Source: Calliphora vicina
Lineage: Eukaryota; Arthropoda; Insecta; Diptera; Calliphoridae
NCBI RefSeq assembly: GCF_958450345.1
Contig: NC_088784.1
Location: 81,245,747 to 81,309,746, forward strand
Direction of reading: 5' to 3'
Length of the DNA: 64,000 nt
This document shows positions 11,003-22,370 of this stretch, in pieces (the first letter of the stretch is position 1; every line of letters starts with the position of its first letter). The position numbers were made by a program, and so were the translations under genes. A model generated the notes under the pieces. It did no database searches, was not told the origin of the DNA, and worked only from the letters and a program-made list of their open reading frames with translations.

Positions 11003-12905
11003 TCAGAAGTGCAAAATTGCAATCAGATCTAGAGAGGAAGCATTCAGAATCTGGCGTTATAACAAAAATGCAGAAACTGATTCGCTACGCAAAAAGGCGA
11101 GATCTTCGTGTGCCAAAGTGCTGAGGCGTGAAAAATCTCTACACGAGCAGCGCCTCCGTGCCAAAGTTCTTACTGCTCCCCGGGGCAGTAAAAGCTTTTG
11201 GACATTCGTTAAAAGAATTAAGGATAATGCTAGTTCATCAATTCCTACTCTTTTAAGGAATGACCAATCATTCACTGACCCGGTTGATAAAGCTAACCTT
11301 TTGGCTGAATTATTTGCAAATAATTCGAACTTACCGGAAAGCAATCAACCACTGCCCGAGCTCGAAAGAGTATCTGTTACTATGCCGAATATATTCTTTC
11401 GCGCTCGCGCAGTTAAAAGGGTTTTAGCGGATCTCAACATAAATAAGTCTCCTGGGCCTGATGGTATACCAGCACTGGTCTTGAAGCAGTGCTCTTCGAT
11501 GCTATCTCGTCCATTAGCTAACCTTTTCAGCACTTTATACCGTGCCGGCAAATTTCCAGTATGTTGCTAATGTAACGCCAACTCCTAAAATGGGAGAGGC
11601 TAACAACCCTGAAAATTATCGCCCAATAGCAATTTGTTCTGCATTTTCCAAAGTTATGGAGAGTATGGTTAACTACCATCTTGTGAAATATTTAGAGTCC
11701 AACAATTTACTCAGCGACCGGCAGTATGGCTTTCGTAGAGGATGCTCTACGGGAGACTTGCTAGCCTTCCTATCGGAAAAATGGTGTCGTTCCATACACC
11801 GTTTTGGCGAAAGTAAAGTGGTGGCTCTAGATATTTCTAAAGCATTTGATAGAGTATGGCATGGTGCGCTTTTAGCAAAACTTATTGCTTTTGGTGTTGG
11901 TAATAACTTCTGTCGATTTATATCGAGCTTTCTCAGAGATTGCACTATACGAGTTGTTATAGATGGAATTTCATCAAACGAGTTCAAGATCAATTCAGGG
12001 GTACCGCAAGGCTCCGTCCTTTCTCCTACTCTATTTCTTATCTTTATAAACGACCTTCTACGTCAAACTTCCAACCCTATCTACTCTTTTGCAGATGACA
12101 GCAACATTTGCCATTCATATGCATTCAATTATAGACCAAGCCTGGCGGATATTGGGGCAATGAGGCAAAATATGAATGATACGCTCAACCAAGATCTTGT
12201 GACAATCTTTGAATAGGGTTGTGCGAATAGAGTCGATTTTAATGCACGCAAGACTCAATGTTGTATGTTAACCCACAAACGCACAACAGATCATGTTGCT
12301 CCATCTCTTTTTATGGGTGGTGTAAATATTAAGGAATCAGAAGCTCTTGATGTTCTAGGCATGAGTATTCAGTGCGATGTCCGCTGGACAAAACACATTT
12401 TTCGAGTGTCGAAAGAAGCATTCAAGTGCCTTGGTTTTCTAAAACGGTGTAAGAAATACTTTACCCCATCTGATCTCCTTACTATTTACACCACTTATAT
12501 CCGACCTAAAATGGAATACAACTCTCATGTGTGGGCCGGTGCTTCGAAGTCTATTTTGGAGTTACTCGACCGCGTACAGGAGAGGGCGAAGTTGCTTATC
12601 GGTGACAGTAGGGTATCTAGCTCTATTGACTCACTGGAACATCGTCGCAATGTGGGTTGTGTTTCACTGTTCTACCGATACTACAATGGTATGTGCTCTG
12701 CTGAAATTAGGGAACTTGTTCCCGAAACCCGTAGATTTTTACGCAACAGACGCTCTTCGGCAAGGGCACATCAATTCGTTATCGACTGGATAGTAGATCG
12801 CACAACATATTAGAGGGAAAATTTGTTCTTTAGCCGTACTACCCGTATGTGGAATAAGCTTCCTCCTGAAGTATTTCCTGTCACTTTCAATATAGGAAAA
12901 TTATA
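11003..12905 (+). pseudogene. LINE (Jockey/CR1-L2-type) ORF2 relic, copy B
   Basis: A reverse transcriptase from a non-LTR element, lacking the N-terminal endonuclease. Motifs in order: SFWTFVKRIKDN; NINKSPGPDGIP (about 11440-11470); NPENYRPIAICS; DRQYGFRRGCSTGDLL; KVVALDISKAFDRVWHGAL (about 11815-11870); SGVPQGSVLSPTLF; FADD catalytic motif at about 12088-12099; then the thumb and C-terminal block with YIRPKMEYNSHVWAGAS. Three lesions are visible: a frameshift near 11560 just before NVTPTPK, a TAG at 12214-12216 in an otherwise continuous frame, and a stop at 12811-12813 followed in frame by TRMWNKLPPEVFPVTFN. Decay is light, so the insertion is younger than copy A. Clade assignment is by motif style only. 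Confidence 0.85.
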
Positions 12906-12929
12906 ATAACAAATTTTTGAATTTTTTTT

Positions 12930-13380
12930 AAAGAATGCGTAGATCATTTCCTTGAATAACTCTTTGGTCGCTTAGTAGGATGCGAGTAGGATATCTATCA
13001 AAGTAAATGTTTTAACTCATCTCTAGCTTTGTTTTCCAAAACTTCATTGCATCTGCGGCTCATTGAATCAACAAATTTTTTTGTAAACGTCCTTATCAAT
13101 GAAAAATCACCCTTTCTGGATTTTTTCTCATAATTCGTCCTTATTTTTGGACTGAAGCCCTCTAGCTTACTCTTGAGCACTCCCCAAAGGTGTTCCACTG
13201 GGTTAAGGTCCGCTGACTGCCAATGCCATTCCATAAGAGTTGACAGAAAATCACTCTTTTGCCAATTTCGAGGGAGTAAACTCTGATCATTGCCCTTCTG
13301 AAACTCCCATCTGAAGGGATGCTCTTCCTCAACCAATGGAAACATTATTGATGATTGATATTTTTGTGTTGTTCAATTAC
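12930..13380 (-). pseudogene. Tc1-like transposase relic, copy 2
   Basis: A 115-codon open frame (12998-13345, minus) reads MFPLVEEEHPFRWEFQKGND, then LPRNWQKSDFLSTLMEWHWQ, then SADLNPVEHLWGVLKSKLEG and on to ENKARDELKHLL. These are the second half of a DD34E Tc1 transposase: GND around the second aspartate, NPVEHLWGVL with the catalytic glutamate, and the usual C-terminal helix. The N-terminal DNA-binding region and first catalytic block are absent. It is the better preserved paralogue of the relic at 8.5-9.25 kb and lies in a duplicated composite. Confidence 0.85.
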
Positions 13381-14204
13381 ATGATATGAATAAAAGGAAA
13401 CTGAAATATCCCGATTTACCGTCTGCTTAAAGTCTTCTACTGTACTCAGACGACCTATTATCTCCTATTAATCAACATCTATCAGATTTGTCGCTACATA
13501 GGTCCCATTTTGCACATAAAATTGGGACTTATGTAGCAGTATATGAAGGCATTAGATAAAACTGGTCCATGTTTTGCATTCCTTTTAAGAAGCTGGTATT
13601 TGTGATGACCACAAGTAATGAAAGTCATCGATTTCATGTATTCAATTATCGGTTTAGAAGCAGCGGCTTGGAAACATTTTGTTGCCGTTGTGAGACATTT
13701 TTTAGGAAATCATAATGCTGAACGAGGAATTCATTATAGACCTTTTAATTAGCTTTACAATGTGGATGTAATATGCGCGTCAAATTACAATATCTGCACA
13801 GACGAACATCGCATTCGAGTTAGAATACCCCAGCTAGCTTGCCCCAAAAACCAGCAAAAGTTTCTGGTCCTATTCAAAAGAATTCGGAAAAACACCGGCA
13901 TTTCCATTCCTCCTCTTCTTACGGATTTGTATTTAAAACTAAGCTAAAGGAAACAAGTAAGAGAGCTATATTATATACCCTTCACCAAATTATACTTCAA
14001 AATAAAAATTTCAAATATTTTTAGGTAAAAAAATTTATTTTATAATTTTTTTCCAAAGTTGTTTTTTTAATTTTTTGGAAAATTTTTTTTTTCAATTTGT
14101 TATTTGTGATACATATTGTATCTTGTAATATTCTTCAGAACTTGGGCACCTAAGAAAGTCCTATCCGGACTCAATGTGAACATCCCTGCTCAGGATTGTA
14201 ATCC
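12930..14204 (+). repeat. second copy of a composite segment (first copy from 8803)
   Basis: From AAAGAATGCGTAGATCATTT onward this repeats the Tc1 relic, the unassigned spacer, the LINE fragment and the AACAAGTAAGAG head of the INE-like repeat in the same order as 8803-9990. At about 14105 the copy jumps to sequence matching 10561-10660, so most of the INE-like repeat and some LINE are deleted. At 14204 it jumps again to LINE sequence following AACATTTCGAA. The offset grows from 4127 to 4138 across the first kilobase. Confidence 0.8.
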
Positions 14205-14840
14205 AACATTTCGAAAGCATGATGGACTAGTTTCGAAATTGATCTCGGGTAGGGGTAGAATTTTCTCATCATCCTAGATTCCTTTGTGGACATAGTTATA
14301 GATGGTGTTTGCTCCTAGAAGTTCATATTGAGCTCTGGAGTCTCACAGGGCTCTGTTCTCTCTCCTTCCCTTTTTTTAATTTTCATGAATGATTTACTAA
14401 CAATTACTTCAAATTCAATTTATTCTTTCGTGGATGACAATAATATCTGTCACTCATATTTATTTGTTCATAGACCAACTCTTTCTGAGATTAAACTCTC
14501 AATAATGAATATGAATGACTCGATAAATCGTGACTTAAAACAATCTCCAGATGTGGTAAATTTAACCGAGTTAATTTCAACGCACTCAATACTCAGTGTT
14601 GCCTATTGACACATAAACGTCTAGAGATTTCACAACAATCAATTCTTCGTATGGATAACGAAACTATTGGAGTTTCAGATAACCTTTTGAATCTAGGTTC
14701 GAGAAGACAGTGTGACGTCCGTTGGAATCATCATATATTCTGTGTTGCGAAGGAAACTTTTAGGAGTTTGGGATTCATCAAACGGTTTCGGATATATTCT
14801 GCCCTTCCGAACTTCTTCGTATATATACTAGCTTCCTTTG
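14105..14840 (+). pseudogene. diverged LINE reverse-transcriptase relic (copy A, 3' piece)
   Basis: After ILFRTWAPKKVLSGLNVNIP-like sequence the text runs from AACATTTCGAAAGCATGATG into KAFDxVWHDGLVSKLI in shifting frames. Next comes a clear frame from 14328: SSGVSQGSVLSPSLFLIFMN, then YSFVDDNNICHSY, where the catalytic FADD has become FVDD. The next frame (14606 onward) has NLGSRRQCDVRWNHHIF and GFIKRFRIYSALPNFF. It is cut at 14840 by a hAT and resumes for about 75 bp at 16083. Confidence 0.8.
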
Positions 14841-16074
14841 TAAGGTTTTTAATTTCCCGATTTTTTTTTGATTCCCGAGAATCGGTAAAATTTTTCTCAA
14901 CATTACCGGGTACCCGGCAATTCCCGAAATATACAATATTACTGTAAACTATGAATAATATATCAACATTTCATAAACAAACTTAGTGTTAGAATCATTT
15001 GGTCAATTCACAAGGTCTCTTATCATGTCATATTGTCATAATGTCCTAATATTTCACAATGGTTTTTATTGTATTTCCAGTAAAAAATTTCCAAAAATAA
15101 TACTACTCTGTAGCTATGTTTATTGTGTTATCGTAACCAACCAGCAGACACCTGCGCCGAATGCCTAAGTGTCGGTTAAGCCGAGCCGCCGAGTCGTGAT
15201 ATATTAGGACATTATGACAATATGACTGATAAGAGACCTTGTGAGTTGACCAATTATATATAGAGCTTCGTATTAATTAATTCAATTTGTGCTAAATTCA
15301 CTAAAATCTTAATCCGTAATTCAAAAATTTCAGCCTTTTATTTCATAAATCCATTCTCAATATCTAAGGAAGCTAAAAATCCTTCAAAACCTTCATTTAA
15401 ATTGAATTAATTTTGAAGTTAATAACAGAATTTATTCAAACTTTGAATGATTAAATTTTTGTTAATTCAATTCTACTACAAATTGAATTAAAATGTTTTT
15501 TCGTCATTCAGTTTTATTTAGCTTTTAATCATTTTCAAAATGAATTGAAAAAACATTTCATAAGCCTTTTAGTAAAAGGAGTGAATTCAATACATTTAGC
15601 TTAATAGTTAAGAGATAAAATATATGTTGATCGAGAAAATTTCCAAATTATTGGATTCAAAGGTGAATTTTTATAATACAACATCTGCAAAACACACTAA
15701 TTATAAAGCTGTCATTGTTACCAAAATGGCCAAAATCAATTCTATACTTGAAAATACCAAATGGTGTGCCGCCATCAAAAGTAGGGACCGTAGGACTAGC
15801 GTTTTCTGGAATATTTCGCACCGGTCAATCTTGGCATTTAAGATTATTCACCTTTATTTCTAGATCGTGCAGTTTTCCATATGCTTTTTTAAATGTTCAT
15901 TCGAAAAACACCAAATAAATAATAATAATAAGCGGTCTATTATTGCCGAGATATAAACGAAAAAATGTAAAATAAACTTTTTTTTAACTACTTTTTAATT
16001 CCCGGGAATCCCGACTGAAAATCTCGAGAATCGGGTAGTGAAAAATTGCCAAGATTCTCGGGATAAAAACCCTA
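14841..16074. mobile_element. 1234-bp hAT element with 8-bp target duplication
   Basis: TTCCTTTG lies at both flanks (14833-14840 and 16075-16082). The ends read TAAGGTTTTTAATTTCCCG and, reverse-complemented, TAGGGTTTTTATCCCGAG. Subterminal regions share CCCGAGAATCGG-type motifs. The LINE on either side joins in register (TSFLCPKKEHNFH), confirming a clean insertion. No hAT transposase is recognisable inside, only short frames of unknown meaning near 15624-15918, so the copy is non-autonomous. A 255-bp MITE is nested at 14999. Confidence 0.85.
14999..15253. mobile_element. 255-bp MITE nested in the hAT
   Basis: Inverted ends of about 50 bp begin TTGGTCAATTCACAAGGTC and include ATATTGTCATAATGTCC and CTAATAT. 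The centre has a GC-richer piece (CAGACACCTGCGCCGAATGC). A second copy lies at 45703-45969 in the opposite orientation. No coding capacity. A target duplication could not be fixed. Confidence 0.8.
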
Positions 16075-16082
16075 TTCCTTTG

Positions 16083-16157
16083 TCCAAAAAAGGAACACAA
16101 TTTCCACATATTGGTCGGAGCCAATAATTGAATTTTATTTGTTGAATAATGTGGATA
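16083..16157 (+). pseudogene. LINE copy A, final fragment after the hAT
   Basis: One frame reads TSFLCPKKEHNFHILVGANN and, after a stop, ILFVE. This aligns with TTYIRPKMEYNSHVWAGASK then ILELLD of copy B. It is the direct continuation of the LINE that stops at 14840. Confidence 0.7.
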
Positions 16158-17510
16158 CTAGGGTATTCAATCGACTAATGATCGTTCGATTAATCGAATG
16201 ATTTCTTACGAATAATTATTCGAACAATTTAAAAATGGCCATTTTTCGAATAACGAATAATTCGAACAATTTTATGTAGAATAATCGATTAAAACGAATA
16301 AATGTTCATATATATTTCAATTTATTACATTAATTAAAATTTTTCATAATTTCAAATTTAAACAAGTAATAATGACTCACAAAAATTGTATTGTTTCTGA
16401 AATTGGACAAATAACTAAAGACAAAGAGACAAAGTGTTCCGATAGCTCCTTCTATAAATATATAAATATTACTGCAAGAAGTTACAATTCTAAAAACAAA
16501 TCTTTCAAAATTTTTAACTTAGGATTTGAACCAATGAAAATAAAAGATACGGAATAAAATATTTGTTATTTCGCGGGCGAAATATTAGAATAATCGCTAT
16601 TAATAATCAAAATTGTAACTTATATTAAAGTGGAGATGAATGTGATGGAGAATGTGATTTTGAAACGGTCGTCGAAAGTGATGTTGAGGATGATATTTAT
16701 AATGATTACATTGAAATAGATGAAGGCCATGATCTTAAAATATATGTATATATGTGATGTTATTAACCGCGTACGTAAAAGTGTTCCAAAATTTTTAATA
16801 AATCGAATGATAAACACAAATATTGCAAACTAATGTTTTGTTGCAAGAAAAGCATGGAGCTCGTCTTATACATTATTTTGAATATCTTTGTCTAACATGG
16901 AAATAAACGTTTTGCGTATTTGTAAATGCGTCAATCATGCACTGCCTGACTTCAAATTAGCCACGTTCACTGACAATGATATCAAACTTTGGACAGATTC
17001 CCTTTATTGTGTAATTCCCCAAGACCACTTTATTAAGCAAAGATTCTGCAACGTTGTTAGAGCTTGATTTATAATACAATTTGTCATAAATAATTTAGAA
17101 ATAGTGAATAATTAATTTACTAAAGAATTAGTTACTCAATTTAAAACCCGAATTAATGAACGACATAAAAAAGTTCTTAATACGTTTATATTGTATTTGA
17201 ATTCAGGATTATGTCCAACTAGCTTAAATTTTTTAAAGCATAGCTCCAAAACGGAAAAAGGGTTTGCTAGTCAATTGTTTTGTAGATTGTTCGGGAGTTA
17301 ATCTGATGAGAATATTTCTGTTGAAAATTTAATGATGGACTTTGTTTTCGAATGTTTTTTAACATTATCAATACTTGAATTGTTAACTTTAACGTTATTT
17401 TTTGGTTTTCTATAACAAACAAATATTAAAAATCCGACATCAAAACTTCATTCTTTACTTTTTTTAAAAAAATTAAATTATTCGAATAATTCGATTAATT
17501 TTAAACGTAT
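16158..17510 (+). mobile_element. hAT-like debris with TAGGGTATTCAATCGA end
   Basis: The left end TAGGGTATTCAATCGACTAA is followed by many TTCGATTAAT/ATTCGAA motifs, which recur near 17475-17505, as in subterminal repeats. In between are short plus-strand frames with possible transposase character: one of 61 codons at 16372-16557, and RINERHKKVLNTFILYLNSG with QLFCRLFGS at about 17150-17300. Stops are frequent. No clean right end or target duplication was found. The hAT assignment rests on the form of the ends and is tentative. Confidence 0.35.
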
Positions 17511-17975
17511 CACTCTGCTCAAAAGGTTTATATGGATATCCAACCAGCTAAACTGACGAACGGATATCGTTAAGTCTAACACTAAGGCAGTGATTATTAT
17601 TCGATCGGTTTACTTTAAGGTGGGTGTTGGATTTATATGCTATCGAAGGTTGCTTGAGACTATCTTTTTGACTCGAGTTAAAGTTCAAAAATTTTAAATT
17701 TTTTAAAATTTCGTTTAAATATAATTTTGAAAATATAAAATTTGCGATTTGAGATGGACCTAAAATTTGGTGATTCTTTTTGTAGGAAAATTGCTATGTT
17801 TATACATCTATGGGTTAACGAAATACAAAAGCTATTTCTATTTGAATTTTTTTAACATTTAATTTTATTTGAAAATATTTCTACTTTGACCCAAAATTTA
17901 AGCATTTGGTTTTTAGAAGACGGGGGACAACATGGAAAACATAGTATAAAGTCCCAAATAAGGGCCACCCTAATA
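17511..17975. repeat. mixed repeat debris ending GGGCCACCCTAATATAC
   Basis: TCGGTTTACTTTAAGGTGGG near 17600 matches the INE-like core region of subfamily II. The stretch 17690-17770 (AAATTTCGTTTAAAT and TTGCGATTTGAGAT) resembles 32155-32210. The end near 17963 resembles the terminus seen at 3532 and 7271. Boundaries are unclear. Confidence 0.35.
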
Positions 17976-19461
17976 TACAACCTAGAACATGACCCTCAAT
18001 CTGATATGATATATTTAATAAATAACAACCAACAAACAATACGCATTTTAGCTTCAACAAAATATTTCAAGTTCATATACAAAATTTGCAATCACACAAC
18101 TTTTGATTTTCAAATTTTAGCAGTTATTCAAAACAGCAATAAACCATTGAAAGAAACTTATTTATTAAATAAAATGCTACCTAACTTTTTATTTATTTGT
18201 TTCTGCCGTAAAACAAAAAAGTTATTTCAAATTTTAAAAATGATGAAATGTTTTTCTTAAGCTTTGATGATTTTGACAAATAAAAAAAAAACACCAAAAT
18301 TCGCTGATACTTTTCAGGACTTTTAGTTGTTTCTTTGTTAAAAGAAGAAAACAACAGCCGTAAATTCTTTTTATTGCCAATAATACTCACAATCAAAATG
18401 GAAAAACTTTCTCCTCATTGATTTTTACGTTGTACTTAAACGTTTTACCGCTGGCAAAGAAATCAAAAAAAAAAATAAGAAGTAAAGTAAAAGATGCAAA
18501 ATAAGAAAAATTCCGAACAAATTGTACAAATATGCAAAGTAGTCATAATTTTCGTTAATTTTGTGTAAAATATGAGCGGTACGTTTAATGTTCACATTCT
18601 GTTTTACAACAAAAAAATCAATGAACTATTTATGTTGGTACCTTTCCACGAATTTGTAGAAAATTGTTTGCAAACAAAAACTTTTTTATGCATCAACTAA
18701 TTTCAATCAGCCAAAATGTATTTGTGCTGGTGTATGAAAAACCAAAAACAACAAATAAAACTTTCTCAATAATGCTAAACTTGAAATAATATAATTCCTT
18801 AAGCAAAAAAAGTTTTTGTGGATATTATTTGTCCTTTTATATTTCTGGATTTGTGGATTTGTTTTCCATAATCATCAAAGTAATATTGTAGAGTAAAGAA
18901 ATTTTATAGACATAACATACATACTTTTTACTTTGCAAAATAAATTTGTAAAACTATTTGTTGAACAAAGTTGGCATTTGCATATTGCTATAAAAATTTA
19001 GAAAATTTAAAAGAATTCATTGGAAAAAATATATAAAAATTATTTTAAATAATAAAACTTGAAAAATTAAAGAGATTTATTAACTTTGGAAATGAGTTCT
19101 GGTTAATTTTAAAATAATATTTATTATGAACTCATCTTAGGCCTAATCTATTCGGTTTAACTACATCAACAGACATCTCCTATAGCTGGAAGTCTGGACA
19201 AGAGCGGGCTTAAACAGATAGTATTAAGCAATATTATGGAATTCATAACAAATTGAAAGTAAAATCAATTATAACGTTTTTACATAATAATGTAGCTTAA
19301 TGGGAATTACCCAAGGTATATGAAATAGTCATACAACATCCACTACAAAAACAAAAAACATCAGCCACTAACATGGAATAAAGACTACAGTTGGTTTCAA
19401 AAGTATTCAATGCATTTTATAAAGACTAATTAAAGATTTTGTTTTGAGGAAAGTAAAAATA
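17976..19461. other. AT-rich stretch without recognised features
   Basis: Open frames at 17886-18260 and 18193-18396 are A/T-rich without domain character. No transposon ends, RNA gene or splice-framed exon was recognised. Confidence 0.4.
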
Positions 19462-20063
19462 AACAAGTAAGAGAGCTATATTCAGCTGTGCCGAATCTTA
19501 TATACCCTTCACCATATATACTTCAAAATAAAAATTTGAAATATTTTTAGGTAAACAAAATTTATTTTTTTTTCAAAGTTGTTCTTTTGATTTTTTGTAA
19601 AAAAAATTTTTTCGAATTGTTTTTTTAAATTTAATTTTTTTTTGTTTAAATTTAAATTTTTTTTTTGTTTTTTCAATTTTTTTTAATATTTATTTTGACC
19701 CATCGAGGTCCAACTTACTAGGTCTTGTATACATACGTCGTTGCAAAGGTCTTTGAAATATCTATCATTAGATCAGCGAAAAGCAATGACTTAGTAATCC
19801 AGATATAGGTCAAAAACAGGTAAAAAAATCGAGGTTGTCTTGGTTTTTTCCTTATTTCTAAGCCATTTTTGGATCGATTTTCTCGATTTTAAATAGCAAC
19901 TGAGCCGGAAGAATGCCGGAGATATTGAAGTATGAATCGTTTATGTAAGTTATTTGGTGGCTTCGGAAAGTTGATTTCAACAGACAGACGGACATGGCTT
20001 AATCGACTCCGATATCTCTAAGGATCCAGAATATATATACTTTATAGGGTCGGAAAATTATAT
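19462..20063 (+). repeat. INE-like repeat, subfamily I
   Basis: It starts AACAAGTAAGAGAGCTATAT and has GCTGTGCCGAATCTTATATA, T-rich stretches and the ACAGACAGACGGACATGG core (only two ACAG units). It ends at GGGTCGGAAAATTATATTGG, directly abutting a subfamily II copy in the opposite sense. Confidence 0.8.
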
Positions 20064-20555
20064 TGGTACATACAATTATTTCGGCCCGAAATCGGTTCAT
20101 TATTTAACGTAGGCCCCATACAAATGTCCTCCTGAAATTGGACTATATAGGTCATAAATTTTTAATTCATATAGGTATGTACACAAATTTCGCTCCAAAT
20201 AAGTTTTATATATACGGAAATTATACGACCTAATTTTATGATGATCGGTCCATAATTAGTCATAGCTCCCATATAAGGACCGCTTTCGAAAATCATTTTA
20301 ACGAGCATAAATCTCTTAAAAATGTTGGTCTAAACATAAACTTGAACAGAAATAACTGTGTTATATAAACATAAATAACTCGAACGAATTTCATGGCGAT
20401 CGGTCCATAATTAGTCGTAGCTCCCATATAATGCACTCTTCCGAAAATCATTCACGAAAATAATTGTTTGAAATTTAAAAAAAAAATGATTATTTACTTA
20501 GTGTAGGATATTATATGGTCGGGCCTGTCCGACCATACTTTCTTACTTGTTTTTA
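20064..20555 (-). repeat. INE-like repeat, subfamily II
   Basis: It matches the 2.6-3.15 kb copy: GATCGGTCCATAATTAGTC, CATAGCTCCCATATAAG, a GTCGGGCC block and final ATACTTTCTTACTTG. With the adjacent subfamily I copy it forms a unit whose two outer ends are inverted AACAAGTAAGA motifs. Confidence 0.75.
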
Positions 20556-20639
20556 TCGTGACGATATGCAAAAATTATATTAATTCGAAATATATTGTTA
20601 CGAAAAAAGATAACCAGATATTGCGAAAATGGGATTTAG

Positions 20640-21073
20640 TGTAGCAGCTCGACTAGTAAGCCACAATATTAAAAAAAAAAAAATTGCCCATAGGGTCCAT
20701 ATTTCCTTCGAGTCTGAGTAAATTCTTTGTAGATAAATAGGGAACAAATCAAGGTTTCCAAAGTTGCTTTCCGTTTTCTGATTCCGGCTTTGGAATTTTA
20801 GAACATGTGGACCAATTTTGGTATAAAAAAAAGTGGGGCATGTTTTTTATACCAAAATCTTCTCCATAAAGATGCCTTACAGAAAAATATGTATAAAATT
20901 GTTATATGTTCTTAAAGAAAGTTTTGTTTTAATAAATAGAGAGTTATGTCACCTTTTCGCCCAAAAATCGACTATTTTTTTTAATCTTTAAAATAGAAAA
21001 TCGTTTATTTTTTTGTATCCATAATTGATATTGCTGTGAAATCTTTTGAAATTTTTGATTCTGCCCCACTGTG
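20640..21073. mobile_element. right part of a CACAGTGG-ended element
   Basis: It ends CTGCCCCACTGTG at 21073, directly against mariner sequence. Blocks such as GGCATGTTTTTTATACCAAA, TAAAATTGTTATATGTTC and TTATGTCACCTTTTCG recur at 37100-37300 inside the complete family member at 36236-37737. The left end was not found. No coding content. Confidence 0.6.
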
Positions 21074-22370
21074 CATTGTTAGCTATGAACTTTTCCCATC
21101 TTTCTGGCAAGTGGTTTTGCCTTTATTTACTCCTCAGAAGTTCCACAGACGTCATTTACCTTAAAAAGTTAAAAAATTATAATATGCTGATTTTCCATTA
21201 TGAAAAATATAAAATTTTAATTAATGTAAAATTTTAACGGTTAGAGATATCATGACAAAATTTGGAACTAATGTAGACTAAATGTCCTTAAATTAACGAC
21301 ATTATAATTTTTAAAATTTTTTATGTTCAAATACCGAAATTTCTAAAACGGGGAAAATATATTCCATAAACTGAGTTTTTTTAGAAAAGTGCCTACTGTT
21401 ACGTTACTTACCATGTGATAGTAGAAAAACTTTGTAAGTATTTAAGAAACATATAAGGTTATACAAATATGAAGCTTTTTTGAGGATAGCTGCTTTGGCT
21501 TTTTAGAATATTTTACTGATATGCGTGTTTGGGACTTGGTCCCCTTAAGGAAGCCAAATTTCACTTTACACGCTTTTGCATTAAGTTATCTATAAGGATC
21601 ATATAAAAATTCTATATAGTCCCGAAGAAAATTTTTTTCTACAAAAGAAAAATATATGGTTTTTTTTAGGAAAAAACATAAAAAATACGGCACTTTTCAC
21701 CTGTTTCAACTTTGGATGCGTTTAACTTTTTATAGGGACAAGATAACTGTTAACAAGTTTTTTTTTATTTTATTTTGAATTTTATCTTATTTTTGGCGAT
21801 TTTTTTTATAATTTGAGATCCGAGGTGACCAAATTTGAGGGGCAACGCACTGGTCCCCATTAGCACTAGAAAGCTGAACAAACGTAAGTCAACTTTAAAA
21901 CACCTCGGCTCCAATCATGTGAAATTTCGTAACAAAATATAAAATAGTTCCCGGAATACTGAATTATTTAAGAAAAAAAGTTTCTAAACCACTGTGCAAC
22001 ATATGGATTCCAAGCCAAAAGATCTGATCATCTTTTGAGGACAAGAACGAATCAAGCCAATGTAGAATGCTCTTTTGCAAAGTGAAGCGTAACCCAGAGA
22101 AAGCTTTCTGCATCGATCGAAACAAATAGTCTGGACTATAAAGCGGGTGAGACAAAATATCCCACCACTTCATTCTAAATACTTTTTAACAGGTATTGCA
22201 ACATGTGGCCGAATGTTTTCATGATGGAATATTACGGCTTTATGTCTGACCGCATATTCTGTTGCATTCGATACATGTTCTGTGTTGTAGTCTGTCCAGA
22301 TTTCAGCCGCTCATAATAGGTAGCAGCCTTTCGGTCTTATCAAATACAGTGTATTACCTTAGTGCCTGTT
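21074..22370 (-). pseudogene. mariner transposase relic, interrupted twice
   Basis: The minus strand from about 22370 gives ATYYERLKSGQTTTQNMYRM, a broken YAVRHKxVIFHHENIRPHV region (second catalytic D replaced by E), then WWDILSHPLYSPDYLF (mariner SPDLAPSDYHLF region with the third aspartate). It continues SMQKAFSGLRF to WLGIHML. The last block LPERWEKFIANN sits at 21074-21110, past an insertion at 21111-21996. Frameshifts and stops occur throughout. The N-terminal half of the transposase is missing. Confidence 0.8.
21111..21996. mobile_element. 886-bp insertion ending AACCACTGTG inside mariner
   Basis: The right end AACCACTGTG (21987-21996) matches the CACAGTGG family. The 230 bp before it, including CACTGGTCCCCATTA and CACCTCGGCTCCAA, closely match 40300-40545. 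The left end is damaged (GTGGTTTTGCC) and no clean target duplication is visible. The interior is AT-rich and non-coding. Confidence 0.6.

Noticed and set aside
11057..11993. Three minus-strand frames of 68-106 codons over the LINE
   Set aside because: All are antisense shadows of the plus-strand reverse transcriptase, which carries catalytic motifs.
15624..15918. Overlapping 79- and 67-codon frames inside the 1234-bp hAT
   Set aside because: No hAT transposase motif and no composition difference; treated as non-coding element interior.
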